Assembly (NCBI GenBank): GCA_951213105.1
Contig: OX578153.1
Location: forward strand, 57,892,520-57,956,519
DNA from: Amaurobius ferox
Lineage: Eukaryota > Arthropoda > Arachnida > Araneae > Amaurobiidae
Direction of reading: 5' to 3'
Length of the DNA stretch: 64,000 nt
The position numbers and the translations under genes were made by a program. Below the pieces are notes generated by a model. It had not been told where the DNA came from. It ran no database searches and worked only from the letters and a program-made list of their open reading frames with translations. Below, in pieces: positions 12,814 through 24,230 of the stretch (positions within the stretch are counted from its first letter, which is position 1; each line of letters begins with the position of its first letter).

Positions 12814-13695
12814 CAGGGTGACCCAAAAACATTGACCTCGGCTCTTATTCCTTAAATATTGATTTTAGACATATATAATAAATTATAAAGTTGCATAAGA
12901 AAGGTACAGAATTTTATAAAGTCGATAAAAATAGTCAGAGGATTAACTTTGAAGAAATACAAAATTTAAATTCTTATACGACCCCCGTACAAAAACACGT
13001 GTCCCATACACTAATAAGGTGATGTACAAAATTTCAGCATTTTATCATAAAAAGTCTCAGTGATATAGTCTCAGTTGGTGAGGATTAATCACAAATTAAA
13101 ATGTAAATGTTTACAGCAAGAGTGCAAATGAAGCAAAGCAAAAATGCGTCGTAGGCAAATAATATCTGCTTCTTATATTTAATGGATCTTTGGCATGGAT
13201 GGAAAATATTTTGAACAAGCTTTGTAATCTTTTTGTAAGGTTATTATTTCTACACAGTGTAGATACTTTTGTACCAATAAATAGCAAAATGATTATTTAT
13301 TTATGTAATCATTGTTTTCTTTCGTAATTTGTGTATGACCTCTGAAACGCGATCTGCGGACTTGATTTTTCCCCTCTGAGAACCCATGCCGATGCATCGA
13401 AAAGTGGTTGAAGTCAGCATTTTTGACTTTTCATATCTCTGGGACTTTTTATGATAAAATGCTGAAATTTTGTACATCACCTTATTAGTGTATGGGGCAC
13501 ATTTTTCACTGGAAATGTTATTGTACGGGAGCCGTATGAAAATTTAAATTTTGTATTTCTTAAAATTTAATTCCCTTGAAAATTGGTTTCATAAAATTCT
13601 GTACCTTTTTTTACGCAACTTTGTAATTTATTATGTATGTCTAAGATGAATATTTAAGGAATAAAAGCTGAAGACAATGTTTTTGGGACAACCTG
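12814..13695. mobile_element. Foldback MITE with long inverted repeats, CAGGGTG/CAGGTTG ends
   Basis: The left arm (about 12814-13068) and right arm (about 13425-13695) are reverse complements over more than 250 bases. They share CCCAAAAACATTG, the phrase CCTTAAATATT, and CACTAATAAGGTGATGTAC or its complement. There is no transposase. The ends resemble those of mariner-related MITEs; a TA precedes the left end, but the right TA is offset by two bases. Confidence 0.85.
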
Positions 13696-13702
13696 CATAT
13701 AT

Positions 13703-14966
13703 TCATTACAACTGGATTTTATGATATTTTGAAAGTGCCTTTTAAACACTAAATTACATATCTGATGTCCAAAATATGTGCACTATATAAAACTCAAAAT
13801 TAACTTTTCAACACCATTATAATAGTTAAGCAGCAAAGTAAACAATCTAAACTGCGTCTGTTGCGTCACACCATGTCATATGCATGTGACGCTAAGGACT
13901 AAAACTAACCTTCACCATCTAGCGCCAAGATTGTTCCCTCTGGGGCTACTCTTAAACTCTTTAGTTAATTAAAAGCAACTTCTAAAAGGATTCCGGGCAC
14001 GAAGCAGCGACCATTTTTTCTCATCAAACAGGGGGAGGCTTCCTAATAGGATTATCGAGTCCTGACATGTGTTGACGCTAATCGCCCCCTGTTTTTAAAG
14101 TTTTGAAAACAACTGACAAGAAAATTGTTTAATTATCGGATTTTTTGTCTCGTCTTGAGTTTAATAACTTATGTAAACATGTTATGCACTGCTTTAAAAT
14201 TCTATGCGAACAATGCGGTTTAATGTTTGGTCACGGAGTTTTATTTTAGTACATCTAAACACAGCAGGACCTCCTTCGATAAAAGTTAATTACGTGCGTG
14301 AGTGTTTGTAAGTCATTTAGCACTCTGAAACAACATTTTAAAAGTTTAAGCAAAGATGTATCATTTTTCCTTGTATGGGAGTACATGCGCGTAAAAAGGA
14401 CATTGACAGGATAAAAAAATTAAGGTTTGTTTTGAAAAGTACATTGACAGGATAGAAAACTAAGATTAGCGTCGCTGATTGATTTTCTCGTTAGAAACGC
14501 TGGATAACTGGCTACATACCTTTGTAAGGTTTCATGAAATTTCAATACCAATATTTGTATATCTGATGTATACTTTGCACTTTATTTAACAATTTTTTCG
14601 TTACAATGTATATAAATGACTAAACAGAGTTATTAACGAGTAAAAAACTCATATGTTTGAGTAATACTAATGTATGTAGCTAAAAGTAAAATTTCAGTTA
14701 AAAGCATAGCATAAAGAGAATTATAAACTCGTTTCGATTTGAAAAAAAAAACAGCCTCCTTCTTCAGCATATAAAGACAGAGCAACCCCACCAACAAAAG
14801 TAAGCAAGCGCCTGCCAATAAATAAATGCATCACGTGACTCTGAAGAATATTTTTTTCTAGACAAAAATTGGATAAGCTGGAAAGAAAAATCTAGAGAAT
14901 TTTAGAGATTTCTTTCCTTTGCATCTTCTCCATTTACAATAAAATTTTAAAATAATTTCTGCAATG

Positions 14967-14969
<3 letters not shown>
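13703..14969. other. Intronic sequence, no feature recognised
   Basis: AT-rich, with one moderately GC-richer patch at 13850-14090. No exon signature, RNA gene or repeat boundary is visible. A 61-residue minus frame at 14633-14818 resembles a hydrophobic peptide but has no support. Confidence 0.4.
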
Positions 14970-15003
<34 letters not shown>

Positions 15004-15201
15004 AAATATGTAATAATAAGAATTATGTAAAAATAAAATAAAAATAAAAAAATATATATAAAAAAACAATTCAAGTAATATTAACATCACCATAGAAGCA
15101 AATTCACAGCCACAATGCCGATAAGAGAAAAGAACAGCACCGTCCCAAATTCGATGATTAATCAGAACTAAATTCATCTTCAGGTCTGAGTATTTAATTC
15201 T
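14970..15201 (-). repeat. Inverted partner of the repeat at 2785-3020
   Basis: Starts with an (AT)n run and ends GTCTGAGTATTTAATTCT. It is the reverse complement of 2785-3020 with few differences, and lies about 240 bp before the reverse transcriptase relic. Confidence 0.75.
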
Positions 15202-15363
15202 AATTAACCCAAACAAATGCCTGTTTCAGATTAAGCAATAGCACATCCCTATAAATGCTTAAACTCAGACTACAGGCAACAAAAATTGAAAAAATGAAAA
15301 TAGGATACATTAAGAAAATTTGTATTACCATGCGGCATGAACCCTTCTTCTTCCACCACGTAT

Positions 15364-15368
<5 letters not shown>

Positions 15369-15433
<65 letters not shown>
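15369..15433. repeat. (AT)n microsatellite
   Basis: About 65 bp of nearly pure AT dinucleotide. Comparable tracts occur at 2980-3020, 10195-10225, 10618-10705, 12440-12580, 27445-27497, 52910-52934 and 54068-54104. Confidence 0.95.
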
Positions 15434-15434
<1 letters not shown>

Positions 15435-15439
15435 ATTCA

Positions 15440-16090
15440 TTCTTTTCAAACAGAATATATCTCAAGAAAATTGCATATACAAATTAAATAAGGGAATACC
15501 ACAAGGAGGAATATCTTCCACAATACTGGCCAATCTTTATCTACATTTTTATGAAATTCAGTACCCTTTCAACAGTGATATCATGTACAGATTTATTGAT
15601 GATCTAATTATTATTGAAATTACTTATGAAGCACCTATATTAAACTTTAATTTTTATCCACCTAATCTACAACTAATTGAAAATGTATATACATCAACTG
15701 GACCAATTATCTAGACGTTAGTTTAAAAATTCAAAATGCAGACACATTAAAATTTAAAATATACGACAAAACAGAAACTTATAACTTTAAAGTAAATAAA
15801 CTTCATTAACAACTAAACATATAATGAACTAAAACAACATTATTCGCCAATCTTTCAAAATCAGTATTTAAAAATATTATTAATAACCAGTTATTAAAAA
15901 TAAAAATGTTAAGTACACTATGTTACTACAAAGAACATATTATTAAATTCATCAACACCACTATCTCAAATACCTACCCACCAAACCTTATTTTTTCTTT
16001 TATTAAAACACATTTTAATTTTAAATTCAACTTCTTGCTACAATTACAGCAACATATTGACAGATCATTCTTAAACAATTTAAAATAATT
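15440..16090 (+). pseudogene. Decayed reverse transcriptase fragment
   Basis: One frame from about 15493 reads GIPQGGISSTILANLYL, then YRFIDDLIII at 15588-15617. These match RT motif 4 (PQG...NLYL) and motif 5 with the catalytic Asp pair. Stops and frame changes begin near 15714. Beyond them, pieces such as KFKIYDKTETYNFKV recall a downstream region of some RTs with YLDL and YDK-D-FNF motifs. A last frame continues to 16088 (IDRSFLNNL). The N-terminal fingers are missing, cut off by the AT microsatellite. The element family is not assignable by eye; it is not a typical non-LTR FADD or retroviral YMDD type. Confidence 0.7.
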
Positions 16091-17330
16091 TTTCATCTCT
16101 ATGTTTCACTTCCCACAGTTGAAATCTTATATAGAATTAACTGTAACCTGTTTTGAGTTTAAATGCTTAGTCAGTATCACGTAATCTGCTCTGTGAAGCA
16201 GCACAAGGGGTAAATACATTTAAATTATTATATATTCTTATTCCTTTTTATTACATTCTATTTATTCTCCTATAAATACTTAGCCACACTCTGGTATATT
16301 TGATTTTTATATTTGATTTCTTATATATCTGATCCATTTTATATTTTCTTCTACGTCGGGCCATGTGAATTATTTCTGTAATATATTTACAGTAATGCAC
16401 ACAGAAACGTAGAATCCGCATTAACGAAACATGTATAGCCCTTGATAACGTACATGGATTCGGAAATGCTTTTCACTTTATTCAATGTATTCAATTTATT
16501 CAATTAAAAAAAAATGTTGGGAGCTAGATAAGGCCTAGTTCATCATGCAAAACAATGTTTCTGTTTTGCAACTTTTCATCTTTAAACACATTTCCTGTAT
16601 TTACACCATGTATGTTTATGCAGAGAACAAGGGGATAAGTACCTTAAGTAGCTGTATACCATATATGATTTATATCAATACTTTCATCTTAATGTGTTGT
16701 TAAAAAATTCTATTCACCCCTCTTTACCACATGTAATTCTTATTCCATTTCTGAACTTATATATGGAACAGGGAAAAAGGGGTATGTTATACCAGTTTAG
16801 TACATGTTTTATTTATGTTTACTTATCATGTTTTCTTTTTAATATTTAACGGCTTGTCCTATAGTATTTTTGATGTCACATTTACATTTCAGTTCATCTT
16901 CCTTCCACTTATGCTACACAGAGCATTTTCTATTAATGATAAATCTCAGGTATATATAATACAAGTAAAATAAAAATTCTTGACAATCCAAAGAAATAAT
17001 AGAGATAAATTATATTACCTAGTTAAAAGCCAAAATTGATCAGTTAAAACAGTAGCAAACAGAATAAAAATTAAATAATTACTAATAAGCTATAATTGCA
17101 GAAAAGTGAAATTAGGGCAAGTAAGCACCTTGATTTTCTAATTCGCAAATATTAAAAGGAGCAACAAATAAGGGAAGTATCAAAATGAAACAATGCCAAG
17201 TAAATAGATATAAATAAAAACAACGAATAAAAATAATGAGAATCGAAAATAGAAAAATGAAACAAAGCAATCATGCTTACAAATGTGGAACATAGCTTAT
17301 ATATCGCCTTCTTATTTCTAAAGTAAACCC
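16091..17330. other. AT-rich sequence, nothing recognised
   Basis: No coding or repeat structure is visible. Part of it may be the 3' flank of the RT relic, for which no end could be set. Confidence 0.4.
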
Positions 17331-17334
17331 TCAA

Positions 17335-17625
17335 TTCTCCAATGAAACTGTCAACCTTCTAGAAAAGTGAATTGCCGTTCCTTCCCTCGCATTTAGTTTT
17401 AAATGTAACCACTCTTGTACCTGAGCTTCCACTTCCTGCCCTTGTTTGCAGATCTCTTTTGTCAGCTTTAAAGGTGCAGCGAAGAGTCAAAGAGTTAAAC
17501 ATCGGGCTGTGATTTCGACAAACTCCGCAACGACGTTCAGTGCACTATTTAGGGTTATAGGAACTGGAAGACTCTTTATATTTGGATATTTATCGCCGGG
17601 AATGTTGATGTTACCTTTATTTTGT
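17335..17625 (+). repeat. Dispersed repeat R17, copy 1
   Basis: It shares CTCTTGTACCTGAG, TGCCCTTGTTTG, GATCTCTTTTGTC and the TTATCGCC end with 20712-20985, and the middle part with 18540-18690. No coding sense; the family is unknown. Confidence 0.7.
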
Positions 17626-18230
17626 TAATGTTAAGTTGTCGCTATGACTGGTCATAAATATTAGATTCTTCTAAGATAATGTTCCGAAAACAAACGCATA
17701 ATATTTTTTTGTGCTTTAATTTCACCGATTTCTATAGGACTGGCATTGAAGATTTAAAGATTCAAGTTGAAGAACATTTTTCATCTTACTTTAAAATCTC
17801 ATCTTGGTTTTGTTTTAAATTTGAAAGCCCACCTTCCTTGCTCAATGTGCATTTTTAATTAAAACTGTGCCTTTAAAATGTAACTTTTGCCTAGGGGCCT
17901 TGGTAAGGAATGGCGGCTGTGAACGTTAATACAGAACACTGGTAGTTCAAAATTAGCTATGCATATAACATGTATTTACATCTAAGAATCCAAGCCGTTT
18001 GCATTTCGAGGCTCCTGAGTGAGAACCCTCACATCCCCACGTAGAATAGTATCGTTTTCCGTTTTAGTACTTGTGTAAATAGGAATTTCTATTTTGCATT
18101 TATGCGATGTGTGCATTTACATACTACGATTTAACATGAATGAGCTAAATGCTTCCTATTAATCGGTTTAACTGATTTTTAAACATAGAATTTTTGAAGA
18201 ATTAAGTACAATTTTAAAACGAAGGAATCA

Positions 18231-18522
18231 GGGGCGCGGTAGCCCATTGGTTAGCGCGCTGGAGTTGCACTCGGTAGGCCCGGGTTCGATTCCACTGCCA
18301 AAACTGCCGCCGTGTTCACGCGAAGTACGATCACGTTAAACATGTGGGTCCGTAAGTCCTTCCGTGAGGTTGGTGGTAGGGGAAGGAGGATACGGTCCCT
18401 GTGGATGCCTCCCCCACTGGGTTCCGGTCTAAATTGGGTGGCACTTCCCGGCTGTCCAAACAACTACCTTACACCTTTCTGGTAGGTCGGACGCTCTGGG
18501 TCTCAGCAACAACAACAACAAC
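18231..18522 (+). mobile_element. tRNA-headed SINE, full length, with 13-bp TSD
   Basis: The tRNA-like head has an A box (TAGCCCATTGGTTAGCGCG) and a B box (GGGTTCGATTCC), the RNA polymerase III promoter. The body is the same as in the 5S-headed copies, from GCCGCCGTGTTC to GGTCTGGGTCTC, followed by a (CAA)n tail. Duplications of AACGAAGGAATCA flank it at 18218-18230 and 18523-18535. Confidence 0.93.
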
Positions 18523-18539
18523 AACGAAGGAATCAGTGC

Positions 18540-18687
18540 CGTAAGAACTTGTGGAAACATTGCCTTGTACCTGAGCTTTGACTTTCCGCCTTTGTTTGCG
18601 GATCATTTTTTCCGTAGTAAAAGGGACAGCGGAAAGTTAAGATGTTAAATATCAAGCTGTAATTTTGATAAACTCCGCAACGACGTA
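18540..18687 (+). repeat. Dispersed repeat R17, copy 2
   Basis: It aligns with 17400-17525 (CTTGTACCTGAG, TTTGTTTGCGGATC, AACTCCGCAACGACGT). The SINE at 18231 inserted at its edge. Confidence 0.65.
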
Positions 18688-18815
18688 TAAGGTATATAAG
18701 GTAATGTAAGGTATATAAGGTAATGTAAGGTATATAAGGTAATGTAAAGTTTATAAGGTAATGTAATGTTCATAAGATAATGTAAGTTATATTAGACAAT
18801 GCAAGGTATATAAGG
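18688..18815 (+). repeat. Tandem repeat, about 19-bp unit
   Basis: Units of GGTATATAAGGTAATGTAA occur about seven times, decaying towards the 3' side. Confidence 0.9.
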
Positions 18816-19446
18816 ACGTAATAAGGTGAAAAACTCACGTAGAAAATCTTATTTAATTAATCTTATTTAATCTTATTATTAATCATATTTAATTGTGGTG
18901 CCGTCTTTACTGCGGGACTATGCAGTTTTCTGCTTGACCAGCTAACACTGTTAATGCGCATGTCTGTGACAATGGATTCAATGCTCTACAATCGCCACGA
19001 CTTCAGTTTCCAAGTTTCGCAGTTTCCAAGTTACAAATTTTCAAGTATCAGAGTTCCGAGATTTAAACTGCAAGTGCGCATCTCGAGATATTCGCTCGCT
19101 ATGAGCGTATCTAGCTAATGGGCAGCTGAGCTTTTTGCTACGGCATTTTAAAGCCACGCATGCCATACTGCAATGTATATATATTTTCTAGTTGAGTTAA
19201 AGTTATTCGTTATTAAATGGTTAAGTTTATACTTGTTGTCTTTTCTTGTATGTCATATTGCGAGTTAGTGGCAATATGCTGATATACGCAATAATATAGG
19301 GGGCTATTAGTCTCTCACCACTCCCAGAAAGTGGTGACTCCCATATAATAAACAAGTTATTTAATTTTAAATTTTGGACTGTGATGTACTGCACATGCGC
19401 TTTAAGAGGCCATTTGCAAAACAATGCTTGAAACTTTGCTCCATAC
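18816..19446. other. Intronic sequence, nothing recognised
   Basis: No ORF with coding character, no RNA gene and no repeat edges are visible. Confidence 0.4.
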
Positions 19447-19612
19447 TTAACTTTTTGCTTACGGGTGGGACAGCGTCCATCCCAAACGAAGAACCTCTCA
19501 ATGCCTGCAAAGGGGGATCGAACTGTTTGGGATAGGGTATGTCAAATACCTGTCTTTTTGAGGGGTTCTTCGTTTAAGATTGATGCTGTCCCACCAGTAA
19601 GCAAAAGGTTAA
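19447..19612. mobile_element. TTAA-flanked MITE, piggyBac-like, 158 bp
   Basis: TTAA at 19447-19450 and 19609-19612 flanks a palindromic element. The right end read inward is CCTTTTGCTTACTGGTGGGA; the left reads CTTTTTGCTTACGGGTGGGA. The inverted repeats are about 55 bp with few mismatches. TTAA target duplication and a CC(T)TTT terminus point to the piggyBac superfamily (inference). Confidence 0.85.
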
Positions 19613-20194
19613 TGGGTGGTTACATGACTCATGACAATATAATTTCGACGCAACTGAGCAGAAACGCCAAACCACCACATACGGAAAGACTTGCCGAAGT
19701 CATTGCAATCTATCATAAATTGCCAAGATTAAAAAATGTATAAAGCAACTCGGTATTAGAATTAGAAAGTTTAGAACATGCAGAAATGTGTATGTGTAGA
19801 ATCAATGGAGCAATTGTTCAGTTAATGGGGGGGGTATAACCAAATAAACTACACGCTTAAGAAACTGATTTGTCCTCCTCTGAAGTATGGTGTTTTATCA
19901 TTTTTCTGTCGCCCTTTGTCTCAATTCTCCAATGAAATTGCGGTTTTCTCAGAAATTGCCTATTTTACATAATAGGAAATTTATATTTAAAACATAATCG
20001 AGAAGGCGCTTGGGTACAACTCTCGTACCTCAGTAACTATTGTATCTGAGATCTAAATATACTGCCTGAAATGATTACATTGTTTATAAGCAAAAAATAG
20101 TTCATTTAGGTGTTGTAATGCAGAAAGTAAGTTTGTGTTTAAAAACCCGAAATTAACTCATGTGCGCTTTTGATGAAAAATTTTCGAGGCATCC
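19613..20194. other. Intronic sequence, nothing recognised
   Basis: It contains only a short G-run near 19825. The phrase TTCTCCAATGAAA at 19922 echoes the start of repeat R17, but the match does not continue. Confidence 0.4.
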
Positions 20195-20668
20195 GTGTGC
20201 CCCTGGAGGTATGAGTACCCCAAGTTTCAAAACGCCGTACTCCAAGTTTCAAAACGCCGTACCCCAAGTTTTGAAACGCCGTACCGTTCTTACAGGCCTG
20301 GATACGAGGTCCGAGATTGGTCTAAGGAAAAGAGGCATGGTCGACCATTTCAATCTCATTCCATCAAACACATTATTAATAAGGACAGTTTAAGTCCAAC
20401 AGGCCTGACCTACCGAGAAATATCTAGCAATCCCGCTGGCCTTAGCCGGACATGTGCTATTTTTGCATTTCTTTTTTTAATCCTTGCAATATTTTCATTC
20501 AAAATTTATATTTTTTGTTTGGTCATCATTAATTGTTTTATAATATGTATTTCATTTTATTATTTAGTTATATATGTAGATTTTTATTTTTCATTTAATT
20601 TTTACAAATTCCTATCTCCTCAAATCATCCACTGCTGTGAACCATATCATATGGATTGCAAATCTTGA
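20195..20668 (+). CDS. Uncertain open frame with hydrophobic tail, unrecognised
   Basis: An open frame of 157 codons, unusually GC-rich in its first 270 bases for this window. Residues 1-90 are basic and polar, including RPGYEVRDWSKEKRHGR and SPTGLTYREISSNPAGLSR. They are followed by long hydrophobic runs (AIFAFLFLILAIF and on), where the DNA turns AT-rich. Against it: the start codon would be GTG, and the first part contains three 22-bp repeats (CCAAGTTTCAAAACGCCGTA plus two bases) that shift frame with each unit, which a conserved protein would not tolerate easily. It may be part of an unrecognised repeat. I do not assign a function. Confidence 0.2.
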   Translation: MCPWRYEYPKFQNAVLQVSKRRTPSFETPYRSYRPGYEVRDWSKEKRHGRPFQSHSIKHIINKDSLSPTGLTYREISSNPAGLSRTCAIFAFLFLILAIFSFKIYIFCLVIINCFIICISFYYLVIYVDFYFSFNFYKFLSPQIIHCCEPYHMDCKS

Positions 20669-20711
20669 TAATATGGACCTGTCACTTTTATATTGTTACT
20701 TACATGCAATA

Positions 20712-20985
20712 TCATTTCTCCAATGAAACTATCGACCTCAAAAAAAAAAAGTTAACTGCCGTTCTTTTCCACACGTTTAACCAATGCAACGGAAAATGCA
20801 ATTCCCTCTTGTACCTGAGATTTAACTTACTGCCCTTGTTTGGGGATCTCTTTTGTCCGCAATAAAGGGGCGGCGGAGAGTCAAGGTCGGGCTGCGATTT
20901 CGGCAAACTGCGCTCTGACGTTTTGTGCACACATCTAGGGTTTCCAGAATTCAAATTCATTGTTGGCGAGTTATCGCCAGGTTTG
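20712..20985 (+). repeat. Dispersed repeat R17, copy 3
   Basis: It aligns with 17335-17625 from TCTCCAATGAAACT to GTTATCGCC. It is the best-preserved of the three together with copy 1. Confidence 0.7.
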
Positions 20986-22160
20986 AGTTTTATATTTATA
21001 TAGCAGTTCTGTGGATTTTACGGATTCTATGCATGTTTTGATACTTATTGTAGTAGCCGACTGTTATTTAAGGAAATTTTTCAGTCGGATAATGCATCTT
21101 TTGCAGTTCTTATCTTAAATGGGTTTAGGACAGAAAATATTCACAAAAGGAAAAAAAAAATTAGTCTAAATAGTTAAAATAGAGTTACATGGAATGGCGA
21201 TGCATGAACAGTGATTAATTAATCATGAATGGTTCAATTATCGATTATCGTAAGTTTTAGTGACTGGATAAATATACTGTCTATCGGACAATTAAACAAA
21301 TCAATAGAGCTTTTTAAATATATTTATTTTATAATTCAAGTTTTTTTAATTTAATGTTAAATAAAATTAAAATAAAATGTATTCGATTACTTATTAATTT
21401 TATATATCTAGTTAAAGAAGTATATGTAATGGTTCACAACAAGAAAAAATTATCAGAAATTTTATAATTGAGTTTAGGGTCTTGTAAAGTATAGATTTTC
21501 AAAATGATTCTAAAGACAAAATCTCATGTCTGTGTAATTCAATTCATTTTTCAAATTTTGTATTATTAATCAAACTAGAACATTATAACATGAAATAACT
21601 AACTTACAAGTTCTTGATGGCGGTTTATTTAAATAGCATTTGTTTAAATACTCTGTTGTAACTAACCGTAAAACTAACCGTTATAGTAATCGTAATGTAC
21701 ACTATTGTGTGTTTTAAAAAACAATGATCTTTGGAATTTGAGAATTTATAAATCAAATCAAATTTTTCAAACGGAATGTCAAAATAAAATTTGGTGAATA
21801 AAAACTCCATTTGGCAAAATAGAATTTTATTTGGCGAATAGTTTGGAGAAAGTAATTAAAAATCCAGAACAACTCTATGCAAAACATTATATAACATTAT
21901 AAGAATGCAACAATTTTTTTTTTGCAAACATAAAAGGGACATATTTCATTATCTACCAGAATTTGTAAAATATTTTTTATATTTGATTTTTATTACATTT
22001 ATGGTAGAAACATTTGAGGGAATATTCAATATTCTCCCTTACTTTAAGTAAAGATATTTGTAAGAAAATGTATTAATTTGTATAGTTAGTGAATATAAAA
22101 TCTGATATGAGTAGCACAGAGCTTTCCCTACATACTGTGATGGATTTTTTAATGTATTTG
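20986..22160. other. AT-rich intronic sequence, nothing recognised
   Basis: No repeat edges or coding pattern are visible. Confidence 0.4.
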
Positions 22161-22358
22161 TTTGTTCGACCCAGACTGTTCGACCTACCAAAAGGTGTAA
22201 GGTATCTGTTTGGAAGTGCAACCTAATTCAGGCTGGAACCCAGTGGGAACGCCATCTACAGTGACTATACCCTCCTTCCCCAATACCACCTTCTCGGAAG
22301 GACTTACGGACTCACATATTTAACGTGTCCATACTTCGCGTGAACATGGGGAAAGTTT
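22161..22358 (-). mobile_element. SINE body, diverged, minus strand
   Basis: On the minus strand it matches the body of the SINE family from the GTGTTC/CGCG region to the GGTCGAACAGTCTGGGTCG end, with many substitutions and small deletions. No head or tail could be set. It is the oldest-looking copy of the family here. Confidence 0.8.
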
Positions 22359-22360
22359 AC

Positions 22361-24230
22361 GGGTCCTTCTTTAATAGTAACAGTTACATCTGAAACTTTC
22401 ATGATGAACAGTTGCTTCCATTCAACTTCAAGATGGAACTGACAGTTATCTAGAATTTTCAAATTCGCACTAGCAAAAATGTAATTATCTTCTATATGAA
22501 CTACGCTCTGCTATCAGTTGTAGTAATTTTTATTTTATATATTTAGAGGTTAGATAAGACGGAATCAAGGGTAATAATTTTATAAAACATATTCACATAA
22601 CGATTTTTCCATTAAAACACAAACCAAGCTATATCGTTCACATGATGAGCGGATAAATGAGCAAATTCCCACTTAATGCTGTTGGGCTATGAGTCTTGGA
22701 AAAGATGTTAACAGCCACACGACGACCTGCTCAGAAGAGTATTGCAAGCATACAAATTAAGTTATGTGAGGAATGTAGTTGAGGACGATAGATTTGAAGA
22801 AGTTAAATGAGTCTTATTCTGCTGCAATTGTTGAAAGGCTGAAACATTTAAAATGTTTTTTAAATATTTGCAAACAGTATTTTTAAATTAATTGAAAAAC
22901 TATTCTTATTTAGTGATGAATTCAATTTAAATTGTAACTTAAATAGAAAGTAAGCAAGTGTTAACAAAAATATTTGGAAATAAAATTAATATTAAACTTA
23001 AATAAATTTTAAATCCTTATAGCATGATTTTGCAATTACTTGTGCAAAAAAAAAAAAAAAAAAGCTTACAATTATGCTTAGAAATATTATGCATCTTGAA
23101 ATATTATTTTCGAATTAATTTTACTCCTGAACAACAAAATAGTATTAAATAAGGTTAATTAAATATAATTTAGGTAAAATCTAAATCTCTGCGAATTTTG
23201 TAAGTTCTGCAGTACAGGGCTCTGTCTACAGTAGTTCATTAACAACTCCATTGTGTTCTGAATATGCTCAGAAGAATACGCGTTAAGTGTGAATTTGCAC
23301 TTTTATCTGCTCGTGTTCACATGTTTTAATGAAGTATATAAAGAATACCTTTTTGAATCTCCTGCGAATAGAAGAACTGAAAAACGACGTAAAATAAAAT
23401 GATAACTCGCATTATGCTGATTTATGGAGAGTTAATCCAGTCCACAGCTGAAGGAAGTGATGTCTGACGCGTTCAAATGTAAACCGAACTCACATTAAAC
23501 TATTTACTGCATTCCACACGAACCACAACATAAACATTTAACCCACACCTCACTCAACAACCCACCTAAACACCTATAAATATCATCCAAAAGACACCTA
23601 GTGGAACCCCCAAAACTGAAAATTTAGAACCATGTTACTCCAGTAGTGCCCCTAAGTTACTTAAACAAAGCTGCTGTATTACGGAAGGAACAATTTCTCG
23701 CCCGGTTAAACAGCATGCTCTGATAATTTCCACTCTCACAAAGAGGGTCTTCTCTTGTAAGAAAGCACCAAGACAGAGAGAGAGTCAGAGAGCACGAAGC
23801 AAAGAACTCACGGGGGAACTTTTTTGATGATGTGACACACAGGGAGTTTTAATCTTCCCAATTAGATTTCTTTTAACTTGGGTGGCCGGGAGAAGTCTTA
23901 AAGCATTCAAGCGAAGTTAAGTTGTAGTTCGCTTTCCTGCGTTTGTTGTGCCGTCAGTATTTAATATGAATTCGGGCAGTGCTTGTAAAAAATACTGCTA
24001 TGTCAAGACAGATGAGTTTTAGAGCGATGTTGAATTGTGGAAAGGTGATATATTGAAATGAATGCTATGTTACAGTAATCTCCAAATTATTAAAATATTA
24101 ATGTAGCACAGTTGTAAGGAGAATATAATTGATAACTAGTGTTTATGATTCACAAAAACAAGGAAATTAAAACTCTTAAAAATTTAAATTTTAATCTTTA
24201 GGCGTATTTTTACTTACATATATTCCTTAC
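22361..24230. other. Intronic sequence, nothing recognised
   Basis: AT-rich, with a slightly GC-richer patch at 23580-23900 that includes an AGAGAG run. No coding or RNA structure is recognised. Confidence 0.4.

Noticed and set aside
14633..14818. A small membrane protein on the minus strand
   Set aside because: A Leu-rich start alone in AT-rich sequence is weak; there is no splice context, no homologue recognised and the rest is low complexity.
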